Shown here piece by piece: positions 44,301 to 52,737 of a stretch of DNA of 64,000 nt. The position numbers and the translations under genes are program-made. This DNA comes from Saccharina japonica (lineage: Eukaryota; Sar; Phaeophyceae; Laminariales; Laminariaceae), in NCBI GenBank assembly GCA_008828725.1, contig MEHQ01001370.1:1-64000 (forward strand). The letters are read 5' to 3'. Below the pieces are notes generated by a model. The model saw only the letters and a list, made by a program, of their open reading frames with translations. It did no database searches and was not told the origin of the DNA. How positions within the stretch are numbered: position 1 is the stretch's first letter; every line of letters starts with the position of its first letter.

Positions 44301-46880
44301 AGGTATAAAATACCACACGTATGTACACGGCTTTGCAAGTGTGCTGTTGTGTACTGCTGGCGACTCAAGAGACGTTGCGCACTCTTGATAGGTATAATAC
44401 CAGGTCAGGTAGTAAATAAATCCATCCGAAAGAGGGTGAGAGAGGTCACAGCCAGCAAAGTCGCCAAACTTGCTACCTTACGGAGTTGCCCTATACTGCT
44501 TGCTGTGTTACCTTTCTGCTCTGTCGCCTTATCCTGTACTGCGTTACCTTACTGTGCTATCGCTGCGGAGGGTGAGGGTCCCGCCACTGACAATTACTTC
44601 CGGCAGCTCCCCGTTCTCCTCCAGGGCAGGGCAGTCCACCCGTCTGACGTCCAGTTCGATCACAGCATTGTCGCTCTCCAGGGGCACAGGCACGTCCAAA
44701 TAGGCAGTAACGTCGTCGCACAAGGAACTGCCACAAAACAAAAACAGTAGTAGTACAGCCAGTACAGGACATCAAATAAGAAACAGTCATCAAATAAGAA
44801 ACACGCTAATAAAAGAAAGCCAGGCTGATATTTAGAGGGAAATAAGAAATTCGGGAGTCGTTATCTTGAAGTTAGTATAGAAAGCACCCTCTTCCAAATA
44901 AGAAACCCAGCCCGGAACAGATTTCCTGTTTCTTATTAGGTGTCCTGCATGCTGTATCAATAGTATGTTCCAGGTACAGAGCACGGAATGGCGGGATTGT
45001 TTAGGCACGAGCGGAGGGGGCGTACTACGACGAGTGGCTCTTCTCTAAATAACCGCGCAACAATACCACAAGTCCACGATTGTTCTACAAGGTGCTGCTA
45101 CTACTACTCGTGTTACTCTACTCGTAGTACGGGCCCTCTAGTCTAACAAGAAATATGGAATTAAGAAATCCCCAGGCTTATTTTGTGCTCTACACATTGA
45201 GGAAAAGTATGTAGGAACCGGTGTGCTCGCAATTCCTCAAAAGAGTCGAGGAACGGCGTAATAAGAAACACGTATCATATGATACAGATAGATGATACCT
45301 TCAAGCAGCAGTATTACTGTAGTAGCAAAAGAAACAGACAGAGTGATTGCTGTGACTCGAATGGATAAGAAACCAGCCGTTAAAACATTGAACAAGATTA
45401 AGATTGCATCCACGTCTCATCTCCCCGGTTCCCGCAGAATCACTCCTCCTCCTGCGACATAAAATATCCTACGTTGGAAACCCCGTTTTATTGTATATAT
45501 GTCTATATACTATACATACCAGAGTGTGTGTGAGCTGCTTCGCCGAGCTGCTTCTCAGTGCGGCCGAGCGAGTGGTCATCATCCTCGCGTTAGGCCGAAA
45601 CTATATATTATACCCACAGACTAAGCGTTTGTCATACCTGGTATACTGTACCGCTGTTTTCCCCGCAAGACTACTCGTACGTAATAAAAAAGTTGAAATA
45701 AGAATTTTGATCAGATTCTCCCAGCCAAATGTATGCTATGATATGTATAGATGGCACTTTGTAATTTATAGGTACCACCTGCTTGGGCCATTCTTATCGA
45801 GCAACTTTTTTCCCAAAAATTTGAACTTTTTTTTCCAAGAAAAAAAAAGGAAATCGAGGAAAAAGAGGAACCATTTCCAAAGTTTGGAAAATCTTCAGAG
45901 GGCAAAATGTTTGGAAGGCTAATAAAAGGCTTCGCATTCCACTATTTGAAAAAAAATGGAGAAAATGTAACGACAGAAAATCGCGCTAAAAACGTATTCG
46001 AAGTTTTGGAAATTCATGGCTCCGATAAAACACTACGACGGTCAGTATACTGGTTTGGGGACACAAACTAGACAAACGAAGGAAGTATGGAGTTTGTGGA
46101 GAGGTACTGAATCGTTGGCGTGATTGATCGGGGATGGGGAATAGGGTCATCATGTTGGGAGGTTGCAGTGAGTGGTTGCACTGGAAGTGCAGAGGAGGCT
46201 GGGAAGGGTTGAGATAGAAAAGAAGAGTACCAACTAAATTAAATACAGCAGTAGTACGGAGCTCTACTCGTGGTTGTGGGCGAGCAGGGGAGTCTGGCAC
46301 TGGGTGTGGGAGTTCGGCGAGTTGAAACAAGAAGGGGGGTTCCAGCTGCAAAAAAAATGCTGCTGCTGCTGCTGAAGCAAATTGTTCGAAGAATTGGCTC
46401 GTTGTGCAGCTGAGGAGGCTGGTCGTGCTGCACTGACAGGACGTTGCTGCTGCATATAAATGCCAGTGGCGGCAGAGTGATCTTTCACACTGAAGCCGCG
46501 CCGAAAGTAGCAAGTGAAGGTAGTATGTATGACGAATCAAATAAAAAACACGGCAACACCTCACAAGAATGTTTGTTTGTTTGCTGCTTGATGATGCTAT
46601 CTATGATGATACCAGTATGAAGCTTCTTGCCGCATGTGGTGTGGAGCGATTTCTCTCCTATGTGTTACTTTGAGCCACGAACGAACCTGGCATGCATGTG
46701 TGCTTGCTCCCATGTTTCTTCCGCTTCTATTCTTATACGAGTATCGAACCATCGAACCATCGAACCATCGAACCTTCGAACCATTGAGCGATCGAACGAT
46801 CGAACCGCATCGCACCTGGCTGCAGTGAAGGTGGCCAGCGTCAGCAATGCTCTCAGAGCCCAGGAAGCACGAGCCATCAT
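32296..46880 (-). CDS. Gene B: secreted beta-helix (Pmp-repeat-like) protein, complete, 14 exons, 405 aa
   Basis: Exons in order: 46816-46880, 44548-44727, 43676-43760, 42689-42816, 42005-42070, 41341-41412, 40591-40627, 39435-39493, 38993-39067, 37932-38021, 36663-36743, 35574-35660, 32968-33067, 32296-32388. They total 1218 nt and read through without a stop until TAG at 32296-32298. Intron phases match those of C at every shared position. Exon 1 encodes a signal peptide (MMARASWALRALLTLATFTA), then a Cys-containing N-cap, two all-beta exons, eight short helix modules, one G...LTF module and a Cys-containing C-cap. Synonymous differences dominate between B and its paralogs in several modules, which suggests selection on the protein. 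It is inferred to be an extracellular or wall-associated beta-helix protein. An adhesin or a carbohydrate-binding or carbohydrate-modifying role is possible, but no catalytic motif was recognised. Confidence 0.87.
32968..33067 (-). CDS. Gene B exon 13: G...LTF module
   Basis: A 100-nt exon, phase 2 in and phase 0 out. It reads GEVIDSGFGTLTFEKPDVV then TFKDNTVSSTVANP, with donor CCG|GTGCGG. The following 2.5-kb intron upstream (toward exon 12) contains a foreign-looking ORF region. Confidence 0.86.
33458..34027 (+). other. Unidentified ORF region inside intron 12 of gene B
   Basis: A 188-codon plus-strand ORF that ends ...FNGDFRFKERLNPRGKEKC at TGA 34022-34024. Its C-terminal half looks protein-like (SNVTGSIVKIMRGFAETKG). 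A minus-strand frame at 33984-34238 (AIVVGPRRMSLRRCDQQFG) also looks protein-like, so the true reading may be broken by frameshifts. No family was recognised. The segment lies antisense within an intron and lacks the short words common elsewhere, so it could be a relic of an inserted element. Confidence 0.25.
34413..34693 (+). mobile_element. MITE family M1 copy
   Basis: GACGCGGGCTACGATACGAAG ... CCCCTCTACCGTAGCAAGCGTC. Internal GAAAAATCGTCGGAATTCC and CCTTGTGTTGCAATAT are family blocks. It lies in intron 12 of gene B. Confidence 0.77.
35101..35399 (-). mobile_element. MITE family M1 copy with duplicated right end
   Basis: It starts ATACTACGGTAGAGGTACACG. The terminal block GCCAAAAAACGGTA...TAGCACGCG occurs twice in a row (to 35358 and to 35399), so the terminus is tandemly duplicated. 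Confidence 0.75.
35574..35660 (-). CDS. Gene B exon 12: helix module FEKGVLFSDN...GAAF
   Basis: An 87-nt symmetric phase 2-2 exon. It reads FEKGVLFSDNVVREFGAAFS then VSYGQLRR, donor AG|GTATGT. It shares VLF, F-S-x-N and GAAFSVS with the A copy. Confidence 0.92.
36118..36233. repeat. GCATACATCTCATACAGC minisatellite
   Basis: About seven 15-18-bp units of GCATACATCTCATACAGC in intron 11 of gene B. Confidence 0.75.
36663..36743 (-). CDS. Gene B exon 11: helix module FKGAAQFNRN...GGGI
   Basis: An 81-nt symmetric phase 2-2 exon. It reads FKGAAQFNRNRADIFGGGIS then VEGGDV, donor AC|GTAAGA. It is single here and duplicated in gene A. Confidence 0.93.
36836..37025 (+). repeat. TCGTAACTCAGATCCGGGGTCA dispersed repeat
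   Basis: TTATTATCTTCGCCCTTC, CGTAACTCAGATCCGGGGTC and CGCGAGAAGGTTTCAGC match 40724-40915 and, inverted, 59335-59446. Position is intron 10 of gene B. Confidence 0.72.
37932..38021 (-). CDS. Gene B exon 10: helix module FYGKAHF...GGAV
   Basis: A 90-nt symmetric phase 2-2 exon. It reads FYGKAHFNDNRSFEDGDGGG then AVVNQLGSL, donor GTAAGC. It carries a 12-nt acidic/Gly insertion relative to A (78 nt) and a 9-nt excess over C, all in frame. Confidence 0.92.
38757..38915. repeat. TATCCGTTATATCCC minisatellite
   Basis: Repeated TATCCGTTATATCCCTTATA words in intron 9 of gene B, ending with the inverted CGTGATATAAGGGATATCC. It lies about 75 bp from the exon 9 donor. Confidence 0.75.
38993..39067 (-). 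CDS. Gene B exon 9: helix module FRGDATF
   Basis: A 75-nt symmetric phase 2-2 exon. It reads FRGDATFNNHFCDFAGAVY then NAGKM and ends CG|GTGAGC. It is near-identical to the A copy at both borders (same GTGAGC donor after AAAATGCG). Confidence 0.93.
39435..39493 (-). CDS. Gene B exon 8: GFDGADGCAIGN module
   Basis: A 59-nt exon, phase 0 in and phase 2 out, acceptor AACAG, donor GTAAGT. It reads GFDGADGCAIGNHEPEGTV. The acceptor lies in a single copy of the unit TTATAGTGCGGTCAAACG, which is expanded to many copies at the same site in gene A. Confidence 0.88.
39549..39830 (-). mobile_element. MITE family M1 copy, reverse, with internal duplication
   Basis: CATCGGTAGAGGTGCGCCTCG ... CCCCCTATCGTAGAACGGGTC. 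GATAATATTGCCAAAC occurs twice (near 39698 and 39738). It lies in intron 7 of gene B, just upstream of exon 8, next to another M1 copy. Confidence 0.7.
39872..40132 (+). mobile_element. MITE family M1 copy, head-to-head with its neighbour
   Basis: TTCCTATGATAGAGGTAACG ... CACCTCTATCGTAGCACTCGTC. AGGTCGCAATTTT-CTATG occurs both at the left end (39860) and just after the right end (40133), suggesting a ~16-bp flanking duplication. Confidence 0.72.
40194..40300. mobile_element. TTAA-bounded element M3
   Basis: TTAACCCCTTTAGGACTGCAG ... CAGTCCTAAATGGGCGG then TTAA. The centre is GTGGGGACAAACCACTCTAA and GTAATTTGTCCCC, an inner inverted repeat. It has TTAA on both sides. Confidence 0.65.
40591..40627 (-). 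CDS. Gene B exon 7: microexon FSKTVIFDNNGG
   Basis: A 37-nt microexon, phase 2 in and phase 0 out (donor GTGAGT after GGG GGG). It codes for the first half of a coil; the second half is the next exon. The matching microexon in A is 62965-63001. In C both halves share one exon. Confidence 0.88.
40724..40915 (+). repeat. TCGTAACTCAGATCCGGGGTCA dispersed repeat
   Basis: Same blocks as 36836-37025 (TCATTATCTTCGCACTTC, CGCGAGAAGACTTCAGCC). Position is intron 6 of gene B. Confidence 0.72.
41341..41412 (-). CDS. Gene B exon 6: helix module FRGDTIF
   Basis: A 72-nt symmetric phase 2-2 exon, donor AG|GTAGCC. It reads FRGDTIFRDNSYLAIDNID then SGYV. The gene A counterpart (63779-63850) shares FRGDT-F-NN and IDNID. 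Confidence 0.9.
41801..41880. mobile_element. M3 element, partial
   Basis: GTAAACCCCTTAAGAATGGG, then TTTTTGTGGGCAAACTACTT and GGTTTTAAGTTCT; the TTAA on the right is missing. Confidence 0.5.
42005..42070 (-). CDS. Gene B exon 5: helix module FKGDVLFQGN
   Basis: A 66-nt symmetric phase 2-2 exon. It reads FKGDVLFQGNGNVF then RSNSGTLK, donor GTGAGT. The length is identical to that in gene C, and the coil pattern F-x-x-N-x-N-V-F is conserved. Confidence 0.92.
42125..42360 (-). repeat. R1-derived fragment, inverted, with poly-G tract
   Basis: The reverse complement shows GCCGTGCAT/GCATGAATATCGAC, CGTATGGCCATAGACCCTAG and the CATTGTAGG/CCCGGC block of R1. A run of about 14 G (42299-42312) follows. 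It sits in intron 4 of gene B. Confidence 0.5.
42689..42816 (-). CDS. Gene B exon 4: MIDVKEGGSVTF module
   Basis: A 128-nt exon, phase 0 in and phase 2 out. It begins NHENVGGFMIDVKEGGSVTF, continues TGKFGGREVKN, and ends DNAGSM-E at GTGAGT. Here the donor occurs once, in contrast with the multiplied junction in gene C. Confidence 0.92.
43218..43495 (+). repeat. ~100-bp direct duplication
   Basis: GTGCTAGGGATAGCATTGTT...CACTGTGCCGCAACTAGGGA...CGTTGGTCGTC (43218-43328) repeats at 43396-43495 with scattered changes. It lies in intron 3 of gene B. Confidence 0.72.
43532..43636. mobile_element. M2 copy
   Basis: ACGGGGAACCATCGTAAATAGG ... GGTCCTATTTACTATTTGGTCCTCCG. It shares CTACGGTACAAAAAAA-like and ACAATATTTGG blocks with 3949-4049. 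It lies 40 bp downstream (minus strand) of the gene B exon 3 donor. Confidence 0.75.
43676..43760 (-). CDS. Gene B exon 3: FVN-RFTVEDGASLVFD module
   Basis: An 85-nt exon, phase 2 in and phase 0 out, acceptor TATAG, donor GTGAGT. It reads FVNLRFTVEDGASLVFDMPK then TQFGPNSG. Sixteen of the first 17 residues equal the gene C exon. Confidence 0.92.
44548..44727 (-). CDS. Gene B exon 2: SLCDDV N-cap module
   Basis: A 180-nt phase 2-2 exon with acceptor GGCAG. It begins SLCDDVTAYLDVPVPLESDN and contains RVDCPALEENGELPEVIVSG and GGTLTLRS. I place the donor at AG|GTAACG rather than the nearby GTAAGG, because only the former keeps the phase required by exon 3. Confidence 0.88.
44760..44956. mobile_element. 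M4 element
   Basis: CAGTACAGGACATCAAATAAG ... TTTCTTATTAGGTGTCCTGCATG, with AATTCGGGAGTCGTTATCTT and AGAAAGCACCCTC inside, all shared with 16383-16835. It begins about 30 bp before the acceptor of gene B exon 2. Confidence 0.75.
46090..46335 (+). repeat. Single arm of the foldback element
   Basis: GAGTTTGTGGAGAGGTACTG, GGCGTGATTGA and GGGCGAGCAGGGGAGTCTGGC match 51020-51255 in the same orientation. It lies in the first intron of gene B. Confidence 0.7.
46816..46880 (-). CDS. Gene B exon 1: signal peptide
   Basis: ATG at 46880-46878 begins MMARASWALRALLTLATFTA, a signal peptide with W-A-L like that of gene C. The donor after AG is GTGCGA, phase 2, and joining to the next exon gives Ser-Ser-Leu-Cys. 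Just inside the intron sits an ATCGAACC-type microsatellite (46744-46800). Confidence 0.82.
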
Positions 46881-47401
46881 ATTGGACTATTTGTCAAAAG
46901 TCGAGAGTGTTGGCCCAAGTGCGGCAGTAGTAGAAGAAGTGTTACCCTGATAAGTGTTGGTAGTATCAGTCAGGTAGTTAGTGTTTAGCAGTAGTGTGGA
47001 TTTTGCGTCAAAGGGCAGGAGAAGAAGCAGGAGAGGACAGGGCGGGTTTTGGAGTGGATCGAGGGTGCTGCTGTGGCAGTGGTCTCGAGTGTTGTTGATT
47101 GCCATTGATGTGATGAGACCCTCCGAATATGTCGTATCAGTCTGTGTCGTACCATATAGCCAGTGCCAGAGGTGACCTTATTATACCTCAAGCAGCACTA
47201 CTGACTGGTGACCTCTATCAAGAGATTTTGGTTTCCAAGCTCAAAATATACTCACTTCGTACGGACTACGGGGTAACTCTACATAGTAAGTGCAAGTCAG
47301 CATTATATATTTAAGTATATTACGTATATTTATATTATACTTACGTATGATATGTATACATACATACGTACGGCAGTATTCGTGGTTCGTGGTAAGATAA
47401 T
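46881..47401. other. 5' flank of gene B
   Basis: Presumed promoter/5' UTR region of gene B. AT-rich TACGTA-type words occupy 47300-47380. No specific regulatory site can be named. Confidence 0.4.
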
Positions 47402-47490
47402 CTTAGCCCATTCTGAACTGAAAAAAGTGTTCCAAGCTAATTCCAAGTAGTTTGTCCCCAAATTCGTGAGACCAGTTCTTAAGGGGTTAA
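47402..47490. mobile_element. M3 element
   Basis: CTTAGCCCATTCTGAACTG ... CCAAGTAGTTTGTCCCCAAA ... CAGTTCTTAAGGGGTTAA. It is an imperfect palindrome of 89 bp. Confidence 0.6.
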
Positions 47491-47735
47491 TACTGCTGTA
47501 AGTACGGTATCTACAGCAGCAGTACAGTATGCAGATTGGCTGCGGACCGCGGAGCGTATGTATGTGTTCATTGGACCATGGTGTGGATGAAACACATTAC
47601 GAGTACGTATACAACATAGAACAAATATTCTACGCAGCTCTGAAAGTTGAGTCAAACTAGTGTCAACTGTTCAATCAGTCAAACTCACAGCTGACGTATT
47701 CATAAAAAAACAATTTAATATTGATACGCAGATGA

Positions 47736-47901
47736 CTGGCTTTGATCGCTTTGCGGACCCTTCGGGTTCCAATTTTATTTCAGTATACCTTTTTTGGGTA
47801 AGTTAGCCTGTGACCACGGGAATCGACCGTGTCAAGTGTTGGATTAGTGCGGACAGATGGAGGTACTGGATAGAGAGACCGGCACGGTTTTTAATGTGAA
47901 G

Positions 47902-47953
<52 letters not shown>
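47736..47953 (+). mobile_element. SINE-like retroposon with (CAA)n tail and 7-bp target duplication
   Basis: It starts CTGGCTTTGATCGCTTTGCG and ends in about 17 CAA units after TTTTTAATGTGAAGA. CAGATGA flanks it on both sides (47729-47735, 47954-47960). A second copy at 59572-59755 differs at only about four of ~170 positions. A-tail-like CAA repeats of unequal length plus a target duplication indicate target-primed insertion. Pol III boxes are not convincing, so it may instead be a LINE 3' end. Confidence 0.72.
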
Positions 47954-47955
<2 letters not shown>

Positions 47956-48189
47956 GATGAAAATTACGGCTGACTGCAGGTTATTCAGTATGAAAAATGA
48001 AGCATACCGAAACAAAGAATAGCGAAGAGCGATATTTAATATCAGCGCCGATGGCGCCGACGTAAAAAAAAAAGCCAGTCAATAACTGAAAACTGAACTT
48101 TTTGTTTGCCGTTCGCCGGCACTAAACTGACTGCTGCTGCTGATGTGTTTTCACATTATTAACTGATCGCGAAAAAGATCCAAGGGTAC

Positions 48190-48560
48190 GCGCGGTAAAG
48201 GTCGGGACGGGAAAATGTGGTCGGGACGGGAACGGTACGGTACGGGAATGGGGAACCGTCAGATATTTCGTTCCCGACCGCGATTTCCCGACCGGTACCA
48301 TCGTCAGTTTCTGTTCCCGAGCTCTACCGTCCCGCGGTAATGGCCGCGTTCCCGTTCCCGACCGTTTCCCATCCCACTGTCTGCCCATTCCCGACTACTC
48401 CCGTCCCGCTGTCCGCCAGTCCCGACTATTCCCATCCCACTGTCATATAAGTGATTCCCGTCCCATCCCGACCATGGGGCACAGCTTCTCCCATCCCGCA
48501 TCTCACTATTGGGGCAGATATTCCCATCCCTTTTACCGCCGGTTTTTTCGTTTTCCCATC
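48190..48560. repeat. GGGAC / TTCCCGACC array with inverted start
   Basis: GTCGGGACGGGAA words (48190-48260) face CCCGTCCCATTCCCGACC words (48270-48545). It is related to 50100-50400. Confidence 0.75.
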
Positions 48561-50099
48561 GCATTACCATGGATGGATGCAAGTGTGTATACTACTGGTG
48601 GTGTAGACTGGAGGAGACTGCAGATATTCGTGCGTCTACGATTTGTTTATATTTCCGAACTATAAACAAATCGTATACTCGAGAATATGTATTTCCTTTT
48701 TTTTTTCCCTCTCGTTTTTTTTTAATTTAAACACGAACTTAAACTTTGTATCAACCATTCAACCGGCCCAATTCACACTTCGCCATTTGAAATAATGAAA
48801 TAAAATATCGCTGGTCCGGTGTTACTCAACACCCGTGTTTACTCAACACGTCAGTTATAAGGAGTGGATGCAAACATGATCAAAAGTTGCTGTGTATCAG
48901 GTCCAATATATATCGACAACCCTGTACCATCACTATACTCATCGTCCCGATGACGCCACAACGAAATATTTTACAAAGATGAAGTTGCGGCGAATAAAGG
49001 GGGAGGCTGTGTGACGGTGAGGGTTAGACGTATCTATCGTAGATCTCAGAACACGTACGCATGGACGGATACATCACAAAGTCAAGCACCAAAGATCCGG
49101 CCAGACCGGATCTGAGGGCGTTAGAGGTCCGCTGAGCGTTGACCTCTCCCCTCGAGCTGACTCGATATTCCTCCATCCTTAATGCCCGATTGGGGTGAGA
49201 CTCGATGAGTCCCCCACGGTGCCAGAACTAAAATAGACCCGCCGTGTAACACGGCGGTAGCATTTCTCCTTGCTAATCATAAGAAAGAACTGTGCTCGGT
49301 TACGTCGACCGTAACGACGGCTACAAGGGACCATCGCTCCGGGACCTCTCCAAGGCGACTTCTACGCGGCAGCGACGACGACGGCGGAGCCTAGTAATAA
49401 CAGTACGACGTATATTAAATCGGTCGATGGTTTAAGCTTGCGTTTCTTTTTGTGTTTCTGGTGCAGATTCGTCCCAAGTGGGTGTGTGGGCATTGTGGAA
49501 AAAGGGGAAGCGGGGGTGGTGATCGTAACAATACTGATGTGGCTTTTGTCCCTGGAACCTTTTCGTTTTTGTTTTCTGGATTTGACTTGTTCGGGAGGGG
49601 GGGAGAGTCGGGTTTTGAACACCATGATATCGGTTCGTTCATAAGGAGGCCAACAAAGCGTTCGAGTAAAACAATCGTATCAGGTCGTATACACTTCCTG
49701 TCAAGAGAGGCGATAATACGATAATAACACCCTGTGCTCCGGACTCGATACTGGGAGTGTGCCAAGTATGCTATTCAAAGTGCAAACAAAGCGTGATGTT
49801 GTGTACCAGGTACGTACGTATATACCACACTCTTTTTGTTTTGTTCCTGTTTTACATTCTCGCGAATGTTATTATACTCGTCTATCATTATTATCTTTGC
49901 TATCCGACAATGTGCAGCATAAGCTTCAACGTTGATCACTCATAACATTCCCGAAAGCAGAAAACCACGGAAACCAAGGAAATCTATCGTAGCATATCAA
50001 TACGTCGAAGTCACAAGTCGGTATAATATAACTAGATAAAAGCTACGAGGAGTACTCGTACTCGAAGAAGACTTTCGATTATAATTCGCTATTTTCAGC
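48561..50099. other. Intergenic, no gene seen
   Basis: AT-rich then GC-rich sequence. At 49080-49160 the stretch GATCCGGCCAGACCGGATC is a perfect-armed stem (49095-49113). Apart from the inverted repeat at 49832-49995, nothing is assignable. Confidence 0.45.
49832..49995 (-). repeat. Inverted copy of the GCTGCACATTGTCGGATGGC repeat
   Basis: CTATCCGACAATGTGCAGCA, GCTTCAACGTTGATCA and AAAACCACGGAAACCAAGGA are the reverse complement of 15838-15950. Confidence 0.65.
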
Positions 50100-50515
50100 C
50101 GTTGTCTCCAGCCTGTGTTCCCGACCGTGTTCCCAACCATTCCCTACTGCGTTTCCCGACCGTATTCCCGACTCAGTTCCCGACCTATTCCCGACCTATT
50201 CCCGACCTATTCCCGACCCGTTCACCGATCATTTCCGGTACCGCCGAAAAATTGTTCCCGTACCATACCGTACCGCCAAAAATCGGTTCCCGTCCCGTCC
50301 CGTACCGCCAAAGAATCGTGTCTTCCCGTCCGATCCCGTCAACCAAATGGTTTCCCACTTTCCCGTCCCATTCCCGTCCCGCGGTAAACAGACGGGAACA
50401 TTTTCCCATACCGCCCCTCGGGATGACCCAAAAAAAATTCAGACTGCGGCGGGCAAAACGGTCCCATCCCGTACCGCGCGGTGCCTTCGGCACCGCGCGT
50501 ACCCTTGAAAAGATC
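50100..50515. repeat. TTCCCGACC / CCCGTACCG array
   Basis: TTCCCGACCTATTCCCGACC repeats, then CCCGTCCCGTACCGCC words; it ends in CGGTGCCTTCGGCACCG, a small perfect stem (50484-50500). Confidence 0.75.
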
Positions 50516-50670
50516 GCCCGTGGTCGCAAAACACACAGGCTATTATTAGTATAAGTGCTGGATATGATCCACACTTAAACTAGCACATATAAAAACACAC
50601 CCGATATAGACTACTACTTTCTACTGCAAAACCCTACCATACTTTAACCCCCCAGGGAAGGGCGGGCGGG

Positions 50671-51263
50671 TTCTTCTTTCAACTGCCCGACCTTCCACCC
50701 AGTGCCAAACCCTTGCTCGTCAACACCACGAGTAGAGCCCCGTACTAGATGGTCTTCTTCCTTCCTGGCTCAAACCTTCCAACCTCTGTCTCTCCAGCTC
50801 AACCAACTGCACCGCCATGATACGTACTTGATAAACCTTTCCCGATCCCACCTTTCAATCATGCCAACGATTCAATACCTCTCCACAAACCCCAGATTTC
50901 CTTCGTTCAATCTTCCACATGGAGTGTGGAATAATATCTCGGGGAAAAATAATACCATAAATACAAATTACAAAGTACAACGCAGTGATGAGTGGTTGAA
51001 GATTGAACGAAGGAAAAAGCTGGGGTTTGTGGAGAGGTATTGAATCATTGGCATGATTGAAGGAGGGGATATGGGAAAGGTCCCATCAAGTCGGTGTCCT
51101 GGTAAGTAATGTGTGTGTAGTGGGTTGAACTGGAGAGACGGAGAGGTTGGGAAGGTTTGGAGACAAAAAAAGAAGAAGACCATTGAGCACAGGGCTATAC
51201 TCACTCGTGGTGTGGGCGAGCAGGGGTCTGGCACTGGGTGGAAGGTCGGTGAGTTGAAAGAAG
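50671..51263. mobile_element. 0.6-kb inverted-repeat (foldback) element
   Basis: Left arm 50671-50916 (TTCTTCTTTCAACTGCCCGA ... CGTTCAATCTTCC) is mirrored by 50995-51263 (TTGAAGATTGAACG ... GGTCGGTGAGTTGAAAGAA) around a ~78-bp AT-rich loop. Arm identity looks high but includes indels. A single arm also occurs at 46090-46335. Confidence 0.75.
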
Positions 51264-51386
51264 GCTATACTACCGAAGAGAAAAATAGGTCCTTCGTGTG
51301 TGCAAAATGCCCAACTAACTCACCGCAATTTCAATGAATGTGTTGGAACTGTTGGCAATGGTAATAACCAGGGCTTGTCGTGGGCC

Positions 51387-51842
51387 ATGTGTCCGGGCCG
51401 GGCGGGGTCGGGCCGATCTGAACATTGTGACGGGCCGGGCCAGGCCGGGCCGAGACTTTTGAACAGGTGGTGGGCCGGGCCGGGCCGAGCCATAAAAAAA
51501 TGAAAATGTGACGGGCCGGGTCGGGCCGCGGCCCATCCTTTCAAAAATGGATCGGCCGGGCCGGGCCACGGCCCCCACCCTCGGGATAATTTGATGGGCC
51601 GGGCCGGACCGCGGCCCATTCTCTCGATATTTGATGGGCCGGGCCGGGCCGCGGCGCATGAGATGTGGACTCTATATAGGCCACTCCGCCCGGCCCATGA
51701 GGCGGCCCATCCATGTGTTTTGACGGGCCGGGCCGGACCGCTGCCTTTGAGATGTGGTGTGCTACTGCTACTGTTACTACGGTGCCCACCGTGCCCGTGA
51801 CGTGTGGCCTTTAATGGGCCGACCCGGCCCGCGGCCCATGAG
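51387..51842. repeat. (GGGCC)n-type array, copy 1
   Basis: Runs of GGGCCGGGCCGGGCC alternate with GCGGCCCAT and short variable spacers. Frames stay open only because of the repeat. Confidence 0.8.
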
Positions 51843-52079
51843 ATGTGGTGTACTACTGCTATACACAACTACGACGTTTTTGGGTGTGTCTGGGTCGTTA
51901 TCCGCCAAAACCAGCTACATTTGTACGAGGCACCTCAGGCAAATATCCTCGGATGTGCGATATAACAGCATACAAGGCTGCGCTCCACGGGTGCCTATAT
52001 GCCGCCCCTCAAGGAGGTAGATCAGACGAAAGTGTATAACCAGATAGAAGACGTTGTTGAACTGGTGCAGTGCGACTTG

Positions 52080-52600
52080 CAAATGCCAAGAGGTCGCGCG
52101 TGCAGGAAGAAAACCCATCTCGTTCCGTCTAAGCCGAGTGATCATCGGTCGCGGATGCTGCTGCGTGCGCAAAGCACCACTTTTTGTTTTGGATAAATCG
52201 AAGAAATAAAGAACAACATTAACTCCAGGACTGATCCTGTGGAATAAATGCGGGAACATTTTGAAAAACAAACAAACAAATAAACAGAAATTGGCGAGAC
52301 TGACCCATTTCGGGCGAGAAGTCCAGATACAGTGCATCAGCATCTCTCAGTCTTGGCATCCACCACTCTCAGAGCAATGATGCATATCATATCATATCAC
52401 ATCATATAATATCATATCATATCATATCATATGATACAGTCTTGGAGCCAGACTTGGTGCCATCTCGTTCCGTGTAAGGCGAGTTATCATCGGCCGCGCC
52501 TGATACTGCGTGCGCAAACCCTTCTTTGGTTTCCGGATAAATCGAAGAAATAAATCGAAGAAACTAAGAAGAAAAATAGTTTCAGGACCGATCCTGAAAA
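52080..52600 (+). repeat. Direct duplication between the GGGCC arrays plus ATATC microsatellite
   Basis: CATCTCGTTCCGTCTAAGCCG...TGCGTGCGCAAA...GATAAATCGAAGAAATAA (52110-52225) recurs at 52460-52580. CATATCATATC repeats occupy 52383-52435. Confidence 0.72.
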
Positions 52601-52737
52601 CATCATTTTCCCGTCGGCAATTAAGAGCTGAGAGTAGGCTGAGAGGCCAGGGAAGTGTCAACGCTGGCCTCCGAAGTGGGGAAGACACTTGCATTAATGT
52701 TTATGCATACGTATCGGATCAAGCCTTGGTACCGGTG

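Noticed and set aside
45986..46564. 192-codon minus ORF upstream of gene B exon 2
   Set aside because: Half of it is the solo arm of the foldback element, and it is not needed to join exons 1 and 2 in frame.
49452..49724. CGHCGKRG string resembling a zinc ribbon or retroviral knuckle
   Set aside because: No matching second Cys/His pair and no gag-like neighbourhood.
51320..51868. 182-codon minus ORF rich in Gly-Pro-Ala-Arg
   Set aside because: Translation of the GGGCC array; no conserved domain or splice context.
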